This document shows, piece after piece, positions 49,646 through 59,023 of a stretch of DNA of 64,000 bases; position 1 is the stretch's first letter, and every line of letters starts with the position of its first letter. Under the pieces are notes generated by a model. The model had not been told where the DNA came from. It saw only the letters and a program-made list of their open reading frames with translations, and did no database searches. Origin of the DNA: Sporomusa ovata DSM 2662 (lineage in GTDB: Bacteria > Bacillota > Negativicutes > Sporomusales > Sporomusaceae); contig NZ_ASXP01000001.1 in NCBI RefSeq assembly GCF_000445445.1, forward strand, positions 728,501 through 792,500, in the 5' to 3' direction. Made by a program: the position numbers and the translations under genes.

Positions 49646-49709
49646 TGTTGTATAAGATTCTTATATTTTCTTTAAACTATATAGGATACATATTTCAGGA
49701 GGTGCTCAT

Positions 49710-50786
49710 ATGGCCGAAGTTTCACTGCAAGGTGAACAGAGAGTATTCATGACAGGCAATGAGGTGTGTGCCTGGGCTGCGGTAGCCGCTAAAGCCGATA
49801 TTATGTATGGCTATCCAATCACACCCCAAAACGAGATAATGCATTATTGGACAAGGCTTGCGCCTAAGCACGGTAAGCGCTTTTTGCAGACCGAGGATGA
49901 AATATCTGCCGGCTTTACGACTCTTGGCGGCGTAATGTCAGGCAGAAAGGCATTTACGGCTACTGCTGGTCCGGGAAACGTTCTGATGCAGGAATCGGCT
50001 GGTATGGCGGAAATGATGCGACTTCCCATCGTGTACATTATCCAACAGCGGGGCGGCCCGTCGACAGCTACTGTCATTTATGCGCAACAAGAAACTACGT
50101 TAACTACTTTTGGCGGCAATGGTGAGGGGCATCGGATTGTATATTCAACAGCCAGTCACCAAGAATTGTTCGACTACACCATTAAAGCATTTAATGCTGC
50201 CTGGACTTATCATTTTCCTACCTTTGTATTGGGTGATGGTTATCAGGCTAAAATGCGTGAACCGTTAACAATTTATGATCCTGAAACAAAAGGCAAGAAA
50301 CTGGTTAGCCCGGAGGCATTGCTTGGTAATACCGAAAAGCCCGAACGGGAAAGCAGACACCTACGTAATACGTATAATACAGAAGATGAACTTTACGAAG
50401 TAGTTATGAAGAATCAGCGTGATTGGGACAAAATGGCGGAGGAAGTCGTTGAATGGGATGCAAAGGGGTGTGAAGATGCTGACGTGATCATTCTAACCCA
50501 TGGTATTGTATCCCGGGCTGCTTTAACCGCGTATAACCAACTTCGTGCCGAAGGAAAGAAAGTTGGTTATTTTCGCCCAATCACAGTGCGGCCTTTCCCT
50601 GGCAAACAACTCCAAGAAGCGATTAAAGGAGCGAAAAAATTACTTATTGCTGAATCCGCATATGGTCAGTTGATGAAGCTGGTTGAACATGAAATATTTG
50701 GCAGCACAATAGAAATTGTGCCCATGCTTCGTCCGGGTGTAGGTATTACTACGGAAGAACTTATTGATGAATATAACAAGCAGTAG
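49710..50786 (+). CDS. 2-oxoacid:ferredoxin oxidoreductase, alpha subunit (VorB/KorA-like)
   Basis: 358 residues, the pyrimidine-binding/alpha domains: FMTGNEVCAWAAVAAKADIMYGYPITPQNEI, EDEISAGFTTLGGVMSGRKAFTATAGPG, and PIVYIIQQRGGPST. First of four genes in the order alpha, TPP-beta, gamma, ferredoxin. The complex oxidises a 2-oxo acid with CoA to acyl-CoA, CO2 and reduced ferredoxin. 2-Oxoisovalerate (VOR) or 2-oxoglutarate (KOR) are both possible; the ptb neighbour favours branched-chain acids slightly. AGGAGG precedes the ATG. Confidence 0.87.
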   Translation: MAEVSLQGEQRVFMTGNEVCAWAAVAAKADIMYGYPITPQNEIMHYWTRLAPKHGKRFLQTEDEISAGFTTLGGVMSGRKAFTATAGPGNVLMQESAGMAEMMRLPIVYIIQQRGGPSTATVIYAQQETTLTTFGGNGEGHRIVYSTASHQELFDYTIKAFNAAWTYHFPTFVLGDGYQAKMREPLTIYDPETKGKKLVSPEALLGNTEKPERESRHLRNTYNTEDELYEVVMKNQRDWDKMAEEVVEWDAKGCEDADVIILTHGIVSRAALTAYNQLRAEGKKVGYFRPITVRPFPGKQLQEAIKGAKKLLIAESAYGQLMKLVEHEIFGSTIEIVPMLRPGVGITTEELIDEYNKQ

Positions 50787-50806
50787 AAACAGGAGGGAGG
50801 ATTACC

Positions 50807-51577
50807 ATGCAAGAACTCAAAGAAGATAATGTTCTTCAGCCAGCTATGCCTACCAGTTGGTATGAAGCTAGTAAACCGCATAAATTTTGTCCAGGCTGTG
50901 GTCACGGCATTATCCTTAAATGTCTAGGTGAGGCCATTGATGAACTAGGCATCAAAGGTAAAATAGTTTTTGGTTGTGATATTGGCTGTTCGTTACTAGC
51001 CTGGGACTTTTTTGATGTTGATTCTGTTCAAACCCATCATGGCCGGACAACTCCGGTAATTACCGGTATGAAACGTGCCAATACAGATATTATTGGTGTT
51101 GCATATATGGGTGATGGCGGTGGTTATGCTATTGGCTCACAGCATCTTTTCAATGCAGCGGTTCGTGGTGAAAAAATAACTGTTATTCTATGTAATAACG
51201 GTAATTACGGCATGACTGGCGGCCAAATGGCACCAACGACCTTGCCAGGTATGAAAACTGAAACAACGCCCTATGGTCGTGATATAGAGGAGACTGGTCC
51301 CCCGACCAAAGGTCCGGAAATGGTTGCCGCCGTTGCTCCGGAAGGTTCTTATGTTGCCCGTGGTACTATAGCTAATCCACGTCAACTCAAAGGATTCATC
51401 AAAAAGGCTTTACAAAATCAAATGGATGGTAACGGTTTTTCATTTGTAGAGTGCTTGTCCTCCTGCCCAACTAATTGGCGAACTAATGCTGCGCAGACTT
51501 GGGAATTTATAGAAAAAGATATGACTCAATACTTTAAAGTCGGCGAACTTCGCGCACCGCAAGCAAAGGAGGTCTAA
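50807..51577 (+). CDS. 2-oxoacid:ferredoxin oxidoreductase, TPP-binding beta subunit
   Basis: 256 residues. HKFCPGCGHGIILKCLGEAID at the N-terminus, TPP/Mg motif MGDGGGYAIGSQHLFNAAVRGE...NNGNYGMTGGQMAPTT, and a Cys-containing FVECLSSCPTNWRTNA. Lacks ferredoxin motifs, which are on the separate delta subunit. 20 nt after the alpha gene with AGGAGGG upstream of its ATG. Confidence 0.9.
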   Translation: MQELKEDNVLQPAMPTSWYEASKPHKFCPGCGHGIILKCLGEAIDELGIKGKIVFGCDIGCSLLAWDFFDVDSVQTHHGRTTPVITGMKRANTDIIGVAYMGDGGGYAIGSQHLFNAAVRGEKITVILCNNGNYGMTGGQMAPTTLPGMKTETTPYGRDIEETGPPTKGPEMVAAVAPEGSYVARGTIANPRQLKGFIKKALQNQMDGNGFSFVECLSSCPTNWRTNAAQTWEFIEKDMTQYFKVGELRAPQAKEV

Positions 51578-51580
51578 ATT

Positions 51581-52297
51581 ATGGCAAAAGTGGTTAAAGT
51601 GGCTATAGCCGGCGAAGGTGGTCAAGGTGTTCAGTCTATTGCTGATATTTTAGCTGAAGCCGCTAACGAAGAAGGTAAAAATGCATTATATATCCCTAAC
51701 TTCGGTGTAGAACAGCGTGGTGGAGTTTCTATCGCTTTTGTACAAATAAGCGACGGTGAAATTGGTTCTCCTAAATTCCCCAAAGCTGATATTCTTATTC
51801 CGGTAAGTCCGCGGGCCGTGAAACGGACCGCTATGTATGCAGGCAAAGATACTGTATATATTTATGACAATTCGCTCATCCAAGAGGGGGAAGTAAATGA
51901 TAACATTGTGGGACTGCAATATTTTGATGTAACTCCGCCTTGTCCAACTGCCGATCATCCTAATAATGACCAACCCCAGGATATGATTGCCGGAGAACCC
52001 AAGACTTGCTCATTTTCAAAACCAGGTCCTGGTGTTGACCCGGGTGACATTCCGGAAGTTAAGAAAGTTCTGGCCATCCCGGCTAACGATATTGCAAAAA
52101 ATGAGTTGCATCCACGTGTATTCAATATCATTATTCTCGGCGCGGTAATTGCGGCAACAGAAGTATTGCCTATAGACGCTATTAAGAAAGCACTTGAAAC
52201 TAAGCTTGGTGACAAATTTAAGAAAAATCCGGTACTTCGCGACATGAATTTTAAAGCTCTTGAGCGTGGCTATCAACTTATTAAAAGTGCAATGTAA
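51581..52297 (+). CDS. 2-oxoacid:ferredoxin oxidoreductase, gamma subunit
   Basis: 238 residues, longer than the usual about 180-190. The fold is standard at the start (VAIAGEGGQGVQSIADILAEAANEEGKNALYIPNFGVEQRGGVSIAFVQI) and end (VFNIIILGAVIAATEVLP). An insertion of about 45 residues with CPTADHPNNDQPQDM and PKTCSFSKPGPGVDPGD sits in the middle. It is 3 nt after the beta gene. Confidence 0.88.
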   Translation: MAKVVKVAIAGEGGQGVQSIADILAEAANEEGKNALYIPNFGVEQRGGVSIAFVQISDGEIGSPKFPKADILIPVSPRAVKRTAMYAGKDTVYIYDNSLIQEGEVNDNIVGLQYFDVTPPCPTADHPNNDQPQDMIAGEPKTCSFSKPGPGVDPGDIPEVKKVLAIPANDIAKNELHPRVFNIIILGAVIAATEVLPIDAIKKALETKLGDKFKKNPVLRDMNFKALERGYQLIKSAM

Positions 52298-52309
52298 GGA
52301 GGGGAACAA

Positions 52310-52567
52310 ATGGCTAAAGATAATTGGCAATCGAAAACCTATGACAGCGAAAAAGGCTTCTGGGCCAATTTTCCTGGTTTATGTAAAGGGTGTGGCTTAT
52401 GCATCGAGAAATGCCCCGTAAAATGTATAACCTGGTCAGAGGATCTTGGAGTATATGGCACACCAAGGGTTGAAGCCGATATGAAAAAGTGCATTATCTG
52501 TGGTATTTGTCAGATGGTTTGCCCGGATTGCGCCATTCGTGTAGAAAAAAAAAATAAAACCAACTAA
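52310..52567 (+). CDS. 2-oxoacid:ferredoxin oxidoreductase, 2[4Fe-4S] delta subunit
   Basis: 85 residues. Two ferredoxin motifs, CKGCGLCIEKCPVKCI and CIICGICQMVCPDCAI. It passes electrons from the TPP subunit to ferredoxin. Last gene of the oxidoreductase operon, 12 nt after gamma. Confidence 0.92.
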   Translation: MAKDNWQSKTYDSEKGFWANFPGLCKGCGLCIEKCPVKCITWSEDLGVYGTPRVEADMKKCIICGICQMVCPDCAIRVEKKNKTN

Positions 52568-52635
52568 TATTGTAGACTAGTGCCGGTAAAATGGTGTATT
52601 ATAGAAACAGATTTTGTCTTGTAGGTGATTAACTA

Positions 52636-53613
52636 GTGAATAAATTCCCGAATAAGATATTTGATATAGTCCAAGAAGATCTCATGGCTGTCGAAAAAGA
52701 ACTGTATTCTATTATCCAATCGCCGGTAAATTTGGTCAATGATATTAGTGTTCATTTGGTACAGGCGGGCGGTAAACGGTTACGGCCCGCCTTGTATCTC
52801 TTATGTGCCCGCGGTGGCAACCCTGACCCCAGCAGCGAATTACTTCCCATGGCTGTAGCCATTGAACTTATTCATATGGCTACGTTGGTGCATGATGATG
52901 TAATTGACAATGCAGATACCCGGAGGGGGCGTCCGACTGCCAATGCCCGTTGGGGTAATCATAGCTCGGTATTGACTGGAGATTATTTATGGGCTAAAGC
53001 ATTTTCAGCCATAGCCACAGGGGCTAAACAGAATATGCTGAAAATTTTAACTGATGTTATTTCAAACATGTGTGAAGGCGAGATAATTCAGCTGCAAGAA
53101 GCATTTAACGCTGAGCAGGATGAGGCTGATTACCGTCTCCGGGTAGCCCAAAAAACAGCGGATTTTATTGCTGCCAGCTGTGAACTTGGTGCTTTGACCG
53201 GAGGAATGGATAACAGGGATGTCATGCAAGTTCGAGAATATGGCTATGCAATTGGTATGGCTTTCCAAATCACGGATGATATTTTGGATATTACTGCATC
53301 AGCCGAACAATTAGGTAAGCCGGTAGGCAATGACTTACGCCAGGGAATTGTTACTTTACCTGCAATTTATGCGTTAAAAACAAGTACCCACCGGGAGGAA
53401 CTGAGGCGTATCATTGTGAACCAAAATATGTCTAATGATGATGTTAGACGTGGTCTGGAAATCCTCTATGAAACAGATGCTGTAGAATATAGCTATACAC
53501 AAGTGAGTAAGTATTTGCAACATGCACGCAATAGTTTGCCAATAACGCTTAACGGCCCTGTGCGCGAGGCCCTGCTGTCAATAGCTGATTTTGTGGGATT
53601 GCGCAAATATTAA
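52636..53613 (+). CDS. Polyprenyl diphosphate synthase
   Basis: 325 residues. First Asp-rich motif LVHDDVIDNADTRRG, second QITDDILDI, with GGKRLRPAL as the IPP-binding stretch. Length and motifs fit heptaprenyl/octaprenyl diphosphate synthases that make the menaquinone side chain. The chain length cannot be read safely. The downstream UbiA-type prenyltransferase would use its product. GTG start at 52636. Confidence 0.88.
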   Translation: MNKFPNKIFDIVQEDLMAVEKELYSIIQSPVNLVNDISVHLVQAGGKRLRPALYLLCARGGNPDPSSELLPMAVAIELIHMATLVHDDVIDNADTRRGRPTANARWGNHSSVLTGDYLWAKAFSAIATGAKQNMLKILTDVISNMCEGEIIQLQEAFNAEQDEADYRLRVAQKTADFIAASCELGALTGGMDNRDVMQVREYGYAIGMAFQITDDILDITASAEQLGKPVGNDLRQGIVTLPAIYALKTSTHREELRRIIVNQNMSNDDVRRGLEILYETDAVEYSYTQVSKYLQHARNSLPITLNGPVREALLSIADFVGLRKY

Positions 53614-53627
53614 CATGGAAAAAACTG

Positions 53628-53685
53628 CGGCTTTCCTGATAGTGTGTTTTTGCTAACCGCTAACCATATCAGGTAGCCGTTTTTT
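53628..53685 (+). terminator. Terminator of the polyprenyl synthase gene
   Basis: CGGCTTTCCTGATA pairs with TATCAGGTAGCCG, with a small bulge, followed by six T. Confidence 0.7.
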
Positions 53686-53769
53686 GGGGTTTAATTTTGT
53701 TGCATTGTTTTTTTTTGAACGTACAGGTATAATAGAATTAGTAGACAAACTAACAAAGGAGATGGAAGT

Positions 53770-53979
53770 ATGTTTAGTTTTAGTATGCCGGAATTGGTTG
53801 TAATATTGGTTATTGCATTGATTGTATTTGGTCCGGGTAAACTGCCGGAAGTTGGTAAGGCTATTGGTAAAGGCATGCAGGAATTTCGCCGGGCCAGCAA
53901 TGAAATGATGAATCCCAAAGAAGAACCGATAAAAGTCGAGGCCAAGGTAGAGAGCAAGCAACCTGAGGAGAAAAAGTGA
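53770..53979 (+). CDS. tatA: Twin-arginine translocase subunit TatA
   Basis: 69 residues. N-terminal membrane helix with MPELVVILVIALIVFGPGKLPEVGKAIGKGMQEFRRA, including the FGPGKLPE hinge and amphipathic helix of TatA/E proteins, then a charged tail. Builds the transport pore for folded proteins. AAAGGAG precedes the ATG; tatC follows after 9 nt. Confidence 0.92.
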   Translation: MFSFSMPELVVILVIALIVFGPGKLPEVGKAIGKGMQEFRRASNEMMNPKEEPIKVEAKVESKQPEEKK

Positions 53980-53988
53980 GGTTGTTTG

Positions 53989-54843
53989 ATGCCAGAGCAT
54001 GATGAAAACAATAAAAAAATTATACCGGAATCTGCAGAAAGCTCAGGTGTAATTTATAGCGACAAAGTAATACGGGAAGATATTGTGCAAGCGGTTGAAC
54101 CGCTTGCAGAAGATGTAACTCAAACTGAGTCAGGTGAGGAAGAACAGACGGAAAGGGCAATGTCGTTATTAGATCATCTGGAAGAACTTCGCCGCCGACT
54201 AATTGTGGTAATTGCTGCTATTGTTATCGGCAGTACATTTTGCTATTTTTATGCTCCCGAAATAACTGCCTTCATAACGGCGCCGGCAGGAAAATTGTAT
54301 TATATGAACCCGTCCGAGGCTTTCTTTACCTATCTGAAGGTTTCTTTTTTTGCAGGATTTTTATTGGCGTTACCAATAGTTATGTATCAGCTGTGGGCTT
54401 TTATCGTACCGGCTATGACTAACAAGGAACGCACGGCCAGCTTGTTATTGGTTCCATCATCTATTGTGTTATTTTTTGTTGGTTTATTTTTTTCTTATTA
54501 CTTTGTTTTGCCGGCAGGAATTAAATTCTTTATGGGGTTTGCTACGGAGAACCTGCAGCCTATGTTTTCCATCGGGCAATACCTTTCTTTTGTTATCTCC
54601 TTTTTAGTGCCTTTTGGCTTCATCTTTGAATTGCCATTATTGATATTTGTTATGGCTAGACTGGGGATTATTGGTTCGGGATTTTTAGTGGCCAAACGCA
54701 AAATGGTATTGTTTCTATCCTTTGTCATTGGTGCTTTTATTTCACCAACACCAGATGTTTTCTCACAAACAATGGTGGCAGTGCCAATGATTCTGTTATA
54801 CGAAATTAGCATTTTAATTGTAAAATATATATTGCGGAAATAG
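53989..54843 (+). CDS. tatC: Twin-arginine translocase subunit TatC
   Basis: 284 residues with six membrane helices. Motifs SLLDHLEELRRRL, PSEAFFTYLKVSFFAGFLLALPIVMYQLWAFIVPAMT, and a C-terminal ISPTPDVFSQTMVAVPMILLYE. The first about 55 residues are an acidic extension not usual in TatC. Recognises twin-arginine signal peptides. ATG 53989 after GAGG; the TTG at 53986 is rejected. No TatB gene, as in many Firmicutes. Confidence 0.92.
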   Translation: MPEHDENNKKIIPESAESSGVIYSDKVIREDIVQAVEPLAEDVTQTESGEEEQTERAMSLLDHLEELRRRLIVVIAAIVIGSTFCYFYAPEITAFITAPAGKLYYMNPSEAFFTYLKVSFFAGFLLALPIVMYQLWAFIVPAMTNKERTASLLLVPSSIVLFFVGLFFSYYFVLPAGIKFFMGFATENLQPMFSIGQYLSFVISFLVPFGFIFELPLLIFVMARLGIIGSGFLVAKRKMVLFLSFVIGAFISPTPDVFSQTMVAVPMILLYEISILIVKYILRK

Positions 54844-54876
54844 ATATACTACTTCTCTGCTGAAAGGAGTATTGTT

Positions 54877-56337
54877 TTGGCCTATAATGATCTGCGGGAG
54901 TTTATTACCGCACTCGAATCGCGGGGCTGGCTTAAGCGGATTACGCAACCGGTTAACTGTGAACTTGAAATTACGGAAATTACTGATCGGGTCTCCAAAA
55001 TGCAAGGAGATAAGAATGTTGCTTTATTGTTTGAAAATGTTACCGGGTATGATATACCTGTGCTTATGAATGCTTTCGGCAGCATGGAACGTATGGCGTT
55101 AGCATTTGGGGTTGAAAAAATTGACGATATTGCCCAGGAAATACGGCAAATTTTGAAATTGCCGTATATTTCATTGCAAAATAAGCTGGATTTGGTTAAG
55201 ATTATTCCAACAGCCAAACGGGCGATTAATTTCCCTAAGTATGTAAAAAATGCTCCTTGCAAAGAGGTTATCATTAAAGACAAACCATCGCTTGACAAAT
55301 TTCCTGTTTTGAAGTGCTGGCCGGGAGATGCCGGACGCTTTATTACTCTGCCATTAGTATTTACAAAGAATCCCCTCACTGGCAAACGTAATGTAGGCAT
55401 GTATCGGCTACAGATATTTGATCAGCAGACAACAGGTATGCATTGGCATATTCATAAAAATGGCGCCGAAAATTTCCAGGCACACAGAGAATTAGGCAAA
55501 GATAGAATTGAAGTAGCTGTTGCTATCGGAGGCGATCCTGCGATAACTTATGCGGCTACGGCACCATTGCCGCGTGATATCGATGAGATGGTGTTTGCCG
55601 GCTTTTTGCGTAAAAAGGCGGTAGAGATGATTAAATGTGAAACTGTTGATATTGAGGTACCGGCAGGTTCGGAGATCATACTTGAGGGCTATGTAAATAT
55701 GGATGAGTTTAGGGTAGAGGGGCCGTTTGGTGACCATACCGGTTACTATTCACTGGCAGATAACTATCCGGTTTTTCATATAACCTGTATAACTCACCGT
55801 AAAAATCCTATTTATCCGGCAACTATTGTCGGGAAACCTCCGATGGAAGATTGTTTTTTAGCCAAAGCCACTGAGCGCATCTTTTTGCCACTATTACAAT
55901 CCCAATTACCGGAAATTATTGACATTAATTTGCCGCTGGAAGGCGTTTTTCACAATTGCGCTGTTGTTGCGATAAAAAAAAGCTATCCTCAGCAGGCTAA
56001 AAAGGTGATGCATGCCATCTGGGGTATGGGACAAATGATGTTTACCAAAATGATTATCGTTGTTGACAATCATGTTAACGTGCAAGATATGAATGAAGTT
56101 TGGTGGCGGGTATTTAATAACATTGATGCCAAACGGGATATTGTCATGGTAGACGGGCCGCTGGATGTTCTTGATCATTCATCGCCAATGCCCAACTGGG
56201 GGACAAAAGTGGGTATTGATGCGACCAAAACCTGGCCCCAGGAAGGCCAAACCCGTGAGTGGCCTGATGAAATAGTCATGTCCGCAGATATAAAAAAAAT
56301 GGTTGATGCCAAGTGGGCGGAACTGGGCCTTGAATAA
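54877..56337 (+). CDS. UbiD-family decarboxylase
   Basis: 486 residues, typical UbiD length. Conserved stretches: MNAFGSMERMALAFGV, RLQIFDQQTTGMHWHIHKNGAENF, AVAIGGDPAITYAATAPLP and EGPFGDHTGYYSLADNYPVF, which carry the prenylated-FMN and metal-binding residues. With the UbiA-type gene immediately downstream it most likely acts in menaquinone synthesis by the futalosine (Mqn) route, but UbiD proteins act on many aromatic acids. TTG start 8 nt after AAAGGAG. No ubiX in the window. Confidence 0.88.
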   Translation: MAYNDLREFITALESRGWLKRITQPVNCELEITEITDRVSKMQGDKNVALLFENVTGYDIPVLMNAFGSMERMALAFGVEKIDDIAQEIRQILKLPYISLQNKLDLVKIIPTAKRAINFPKYVKNAPCKEVIIKDKPSLDKFPVLKCWPGDAGRFITLPLVFTKNPLTGKRNVGMYRLQIFDQQTTGMHWHIHKNGAENFQAHRELGKDRIEVAVAIGGDPAITYAATAPLPRDIDEMVFAGFLRKKAVEMIKCETVDIEVPAGSEIILEGYVNMDEFRVEGPFGDHTGYYSLADNYPVFHITCITHRKNPIYPATIVGKPPMEDCFLAKATERIFLPLLQSQLPEIIDINLPLEGVFHNCAVVAIKKSYPQQAKKVMHAIWGMGQMMFTKMIIVVDNHVNVQDMNEVWWRVFNNIDAKRDIVMVDGPLDVLDHSSPMPNWGTKVGIDATKTWPQEGQTREWPDEIVMSADIKKMVDAKWAELGLE

Positions 56338-57187
56338 GTTAAAAGCCCATCTTAACAATATTGCTTTGTCCCATTCAATTTTTGCGCTGCCATTTGCTTA
56401 TATGGGGGCTTTCTTAGCTGCCGGTTCTGTGCCAAGCAGCCATGACCTTATCTGGATAACCTTAGCTATGATCGGGGCTCGCAGTGCGGCTCTGGCACTA
56501 AATAATTTTATTGATCTTAAGTACGATAAACTACATCCACGCTTTACAAAAAGACCTATGGTTGAAGGTACTGTTAAACCCTGGGAAGCCATTATTCTCA
56601 TTGTTGCCTGTTTGGTGTTGTTTTTAGTGGCGGCAGCCCAGTTGCAGCCGCTCTGCCTGACACTTTGGCCACTTGCTTTGATTCCCTTGGTTATATATCC
56701 TTATATGAAACGTTTCTCCTGGACATGTCATTTGGTTTTGGGATTAGCGCTGGCAGTTGCGCCTGTTGGTGCGTGGATAGGTGTTAAGGGAGACGTATCG
56801 CTTGCCGTTTTGTTTTTAGGTTTGGCAGTAGGGGTATGGATTGCTGGCTTTGATGTTATTTATGGCTGTCAGGATGTAGCTTTTGATAAAGCAAATGGAC
56901 TAAACTCTATGCCGGTGCGGTTTGGTGTCCAGGGAGCATTGCGGCTGTCGAAAATCATGCATAGTGTTAGTATTGTTGGTTTTATACTTGTTGGCTTGCT
57001 TTCGCAATTGCATTTCACTTATTATTTCGGCGTAACACTGGCTGGAATTGTTCTTATTTACCAGCATATCATTATTAGTGCTGGTGATTTAAGTAAAGTT
57101 ACTCAACAGTATTTTATGCGCAATGGTCTAGTAGGAATATTGCTATTTATATTTACAATAATTGCTTTACTGTATCGAAATTCATGA
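56330..57187 (+). CDS. mqnP: UbiA-family prenyltransferase (MqnP-like)
   Basis: About 285 residues with eight or nine membrane helices. Two Asp-rich motifs: NNFIDLKYDKLHPR and DVIYGCQDVAFDKANGLNSMP, and ALSHSIFALPFAYMGAFLA at the start, as in the menaquinone-route MqnP group. Transfers a polyprenyl chain to an aromatic acid in the membrane. I choose TTG 56330 (NKLKAHLNNIALSHS), overlapping the ubiD stop. The longer ATG form at 56303 adds residues encoded inside ubiD. Confidence 0.83.
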   Translation: MNKLKAHLNNIALSHSIFALPFAYMGAFLAAGSVPSSHDLIWITLAMIGARSAALALNNFIDLKYDKLHPRFTKRPMVEGTVKPWEAIILIVACLVLFLVAAAQLQPLCLTLWPLALIPLVIYPYMKRFSWTCHLVLGLALAVAPVGAWIGVKGDVSLAVLFLGLAVGVWIAGFDVIYGCQDVAFDKANGLNSMPVRFGVQGALRLSKIMHSVSIVGFILVGLLSQLHFTYYFGVTLAGIVLIYQHIIISAGDLSKVTQQYFMRNGLVGILLFIFTIIALLYRNS

Positions 57188-57205
57188 TCTTTTACATTAT
57201 TTATT

Positions 57206-57245
57206 TGTGCCTTCTTTCCCTGTGCAAAGAGGCACATTTTCTTTC
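57206..57245 (+). terminator. Terminator after mqnP
   Basis: TGTGCCTTCTTT pairs with AAAGAGGCACA, with one bulge, then TTTTCTTT. Confidence 0.65.
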
Positions 57246-57446
57246 ACTGCCCTGCTTCGACAAAAGTTGATAATAATATTTTTTTTGAATAGTGAAAAAC
57301 TAGCAGGAATTTCAGAATATAAAGCGAATTTTTCCAAATAGAATGTATGTGAAATAACAAACTAATTTTATCGGCAGCAGTAAACGCAGCATTATAGTGG
57401 TTATAGGCGTAGTTAAATTCAAGACGAAACAGGAGGATTCAAAAGT

Positions 57447-58079
57447 ATGAGTATGCTTGATAAGTCTTGCTCCGAATTTCTGGAAGTATTGGCCTCTAAA
57501 GCTCCAGTGCCAGGTGGCGGTGGTGCGGCAGCCCTTGGTGGTGCCATTGGGATGGCTCTTTCCAACATGGTTGGTAATCTAACTGTGGGAAAAAAGAAAT
57601 ATGCCGAAGTTGAAGGGGAAGTTAAAGAGTTAATTATCAAAGGTGAACAGTTAATTGCGGAGTTAAAAAACTTGGTGGATGAGGATGCCGCAGTTTTTGA
57701 ACCTTTATCTAAAGCATATGGCTTACCTAAAGACACTCCGGAGCAAATCGCTTATAAAGAACAAGTAATGGAAAAATGCTCCAAAGATGCCTGCGAAGGA
57801 CCTATGAAGATTATGCGTACCTGTTATGCGGGCATAAAAATTCACGAACGTATGGGACAGATAGGAACTAATCTGGCAATTTCTGATGTGGGCTGCGGAG
57901 TTGTATTTTTGAAATCAGCGCTTATTAGCGGGATGTTAAATGTGGTAATCAACCTAAATACGATAAAAGACCAAGAATATGTCAGCAAAAACCGGGCGGA
58001 AATGGAACAATTGTTAGCTGATGGCTCGAAGATTGCCGATGATACCTTAGCTCTTGTTCTTGGTAAAATAAAGAAATAG
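57447..58079 (+). CDS. fchA: Methenyltetrahydrofolate cyclohydrolase / formiminotransferase-cyclodeaminase-fold protein
   Basis: 210 residues of the cyclodeaminase/cyclohydrolase family: FLEVLASKAPVPGGGGAAALGGAIGMALSNMVGNLTVGKKKY and IGTNLAISDVGCGVVFLKSAL. In acetogens FchA opens 5,10-methenyl-THF in the methyl branch of the Wood-Ljungdahl pathway. First gene of the acetyl-CoA pathway run. FolD, next, also has this activity, so the two overlap in function. AGGAGG precedes the ATG. Confidence 0.88.
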   Translation: MSMLDKSCSEFLEVLASKAPVPGGGGAAALGGAIGMALSNMVGNLTVGKKKYAEVEGEVKELIIKGEQLIAELKNLVDEDAAVFEPLSKAYGLPKDTPEQIAYKEQVMEKCSKDACEGPMKIMRTCYAGIKIHERMGQIGTNLAISDVGCGVVFLKSALISGMLNVVINLNTIKDQEYVSKNRAEMEQLLADGSKIADDTLALVLGKIKK

Positions 58080-58091
58080 GAGGATTGGACA

Positions 58092-58955
58092 ATGGCCGAA
58101 AGATTAGCCGGTAAAGCAGTTGCTGATGCTATGAAAGCAGAACTCTCCCAAAAGGTGACTGCCATTAAAGCCAAGGGAATTACTCCCAAATTAGGAATTA
58201 TCCGGGTCGGTGCCCGTCCTGATGATCTTTTTTATGAAGGCGGCGCCAAGAAAACCTGTGAATCTATTGGAATGGCTTATCAAGTTTTCGAGTACCCAGC
58301 CGATATAGAGCAGGCTGCTTTTGAACAAGCTGTAATTAGTGTCGGGGCAAACAAGGAAATTAATGGTATTTTAATGTTTGCACCTTTGCCCAAACAACTG
58401 GATGAAAAGAAAATTCGCAATCTCATTCCTGTTGAAAAAGATGTGGACTGCATGACTATCGGCAGTGCTGCTAAAGTTTACACAGATGATCCTACAGGCT
58501 TCCCTCCTTGTACTCCGACTGCCTGTATGGATATTCTCAAATTTTATAATATTCCATTAAAGGGCAAGAAGGCTGTTGTATTAGGCCGCTCGCAAGTAGT
58601 TGGCAAACCTGTTGCTATGTTACTTTTAAGGGAACATGCTACCGTAACCATTTGTCATTCCCGGACAGATAATCTGCCGGCTGTTTGCGCTGATGCTGAC
58701 GTTCTTATTGCTGCCGTAGGCCGGGCGAAAATGGTTAAAGCTAACTTTGTTAAGCCAGGGCAAGTAATTATTGACGTAGGTATTAACGAAGATCCGGATA
58801 ATCCTGGAAAATATTGCGGCGATGTTGATTATGCAGAAGTTGAACCAATTGTCGCTAAAATTACTCCGGTTCCGGGTGGAGTTGGATCTGTTACCACAGT
58901 TGTACTTTGTAAACAGACTATTCAGGCTTGTGAGATGCAAAACGGTTTAGTTTAA
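58092..58955 (+). CDS. folD: Methylenetetrahydrofolate dehydrogenase/cyclohydrolase FolD
   Basis: 287 residues. Substrate part with GIIRVGARPDDLFYEGGAKKTCESIGM, a variant of the usual YxxxK stretch (Tyr-Glu-Gly-Gly-Ala-Lys), LMFAPLPKQLD, VDCMT and GFPPCTPTACMDIL, then the NAD(P) motif VLGRSQVVGKPVAMLLL and the ending ITPVPGGVGSVTTVVL. Interconverts methenyl- and methylene-THF in the methyl branch. It starts 12 nt after fchA. Confidence 0.93.
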   Translation: MAERLAGKAVADAMKAELSQKVTAIKAKGITPKLGIIRVGARPDDLFYEGGAKKTCESIGMAYQVFEYPADIEQAAFEQAVISVGANKEINGILMFAPLPKQLDEKKIRNLIPVEKDVDCMTIGSAAKVYTDDPTGFPPCTPTACMDILKFYNIPLKGKKAVVLGRSQVVGKPVAMLLLREHATVTICHSRTDNLPAVCADADVLIAAVGRAKMVKANFVKPGQVIIDVGINEDPDNPGKYCGDVDYAEVEPIVAKITPVPGGVGSVTTVVLCKQTIQACEMQNGLV

Positions 58956-59023
58956 AAATATGGCTTACCCTGAACCTTGGAATATCTGTAATTCTTGTTT
59001 TATCGCACTAGGAGGCACATCTA

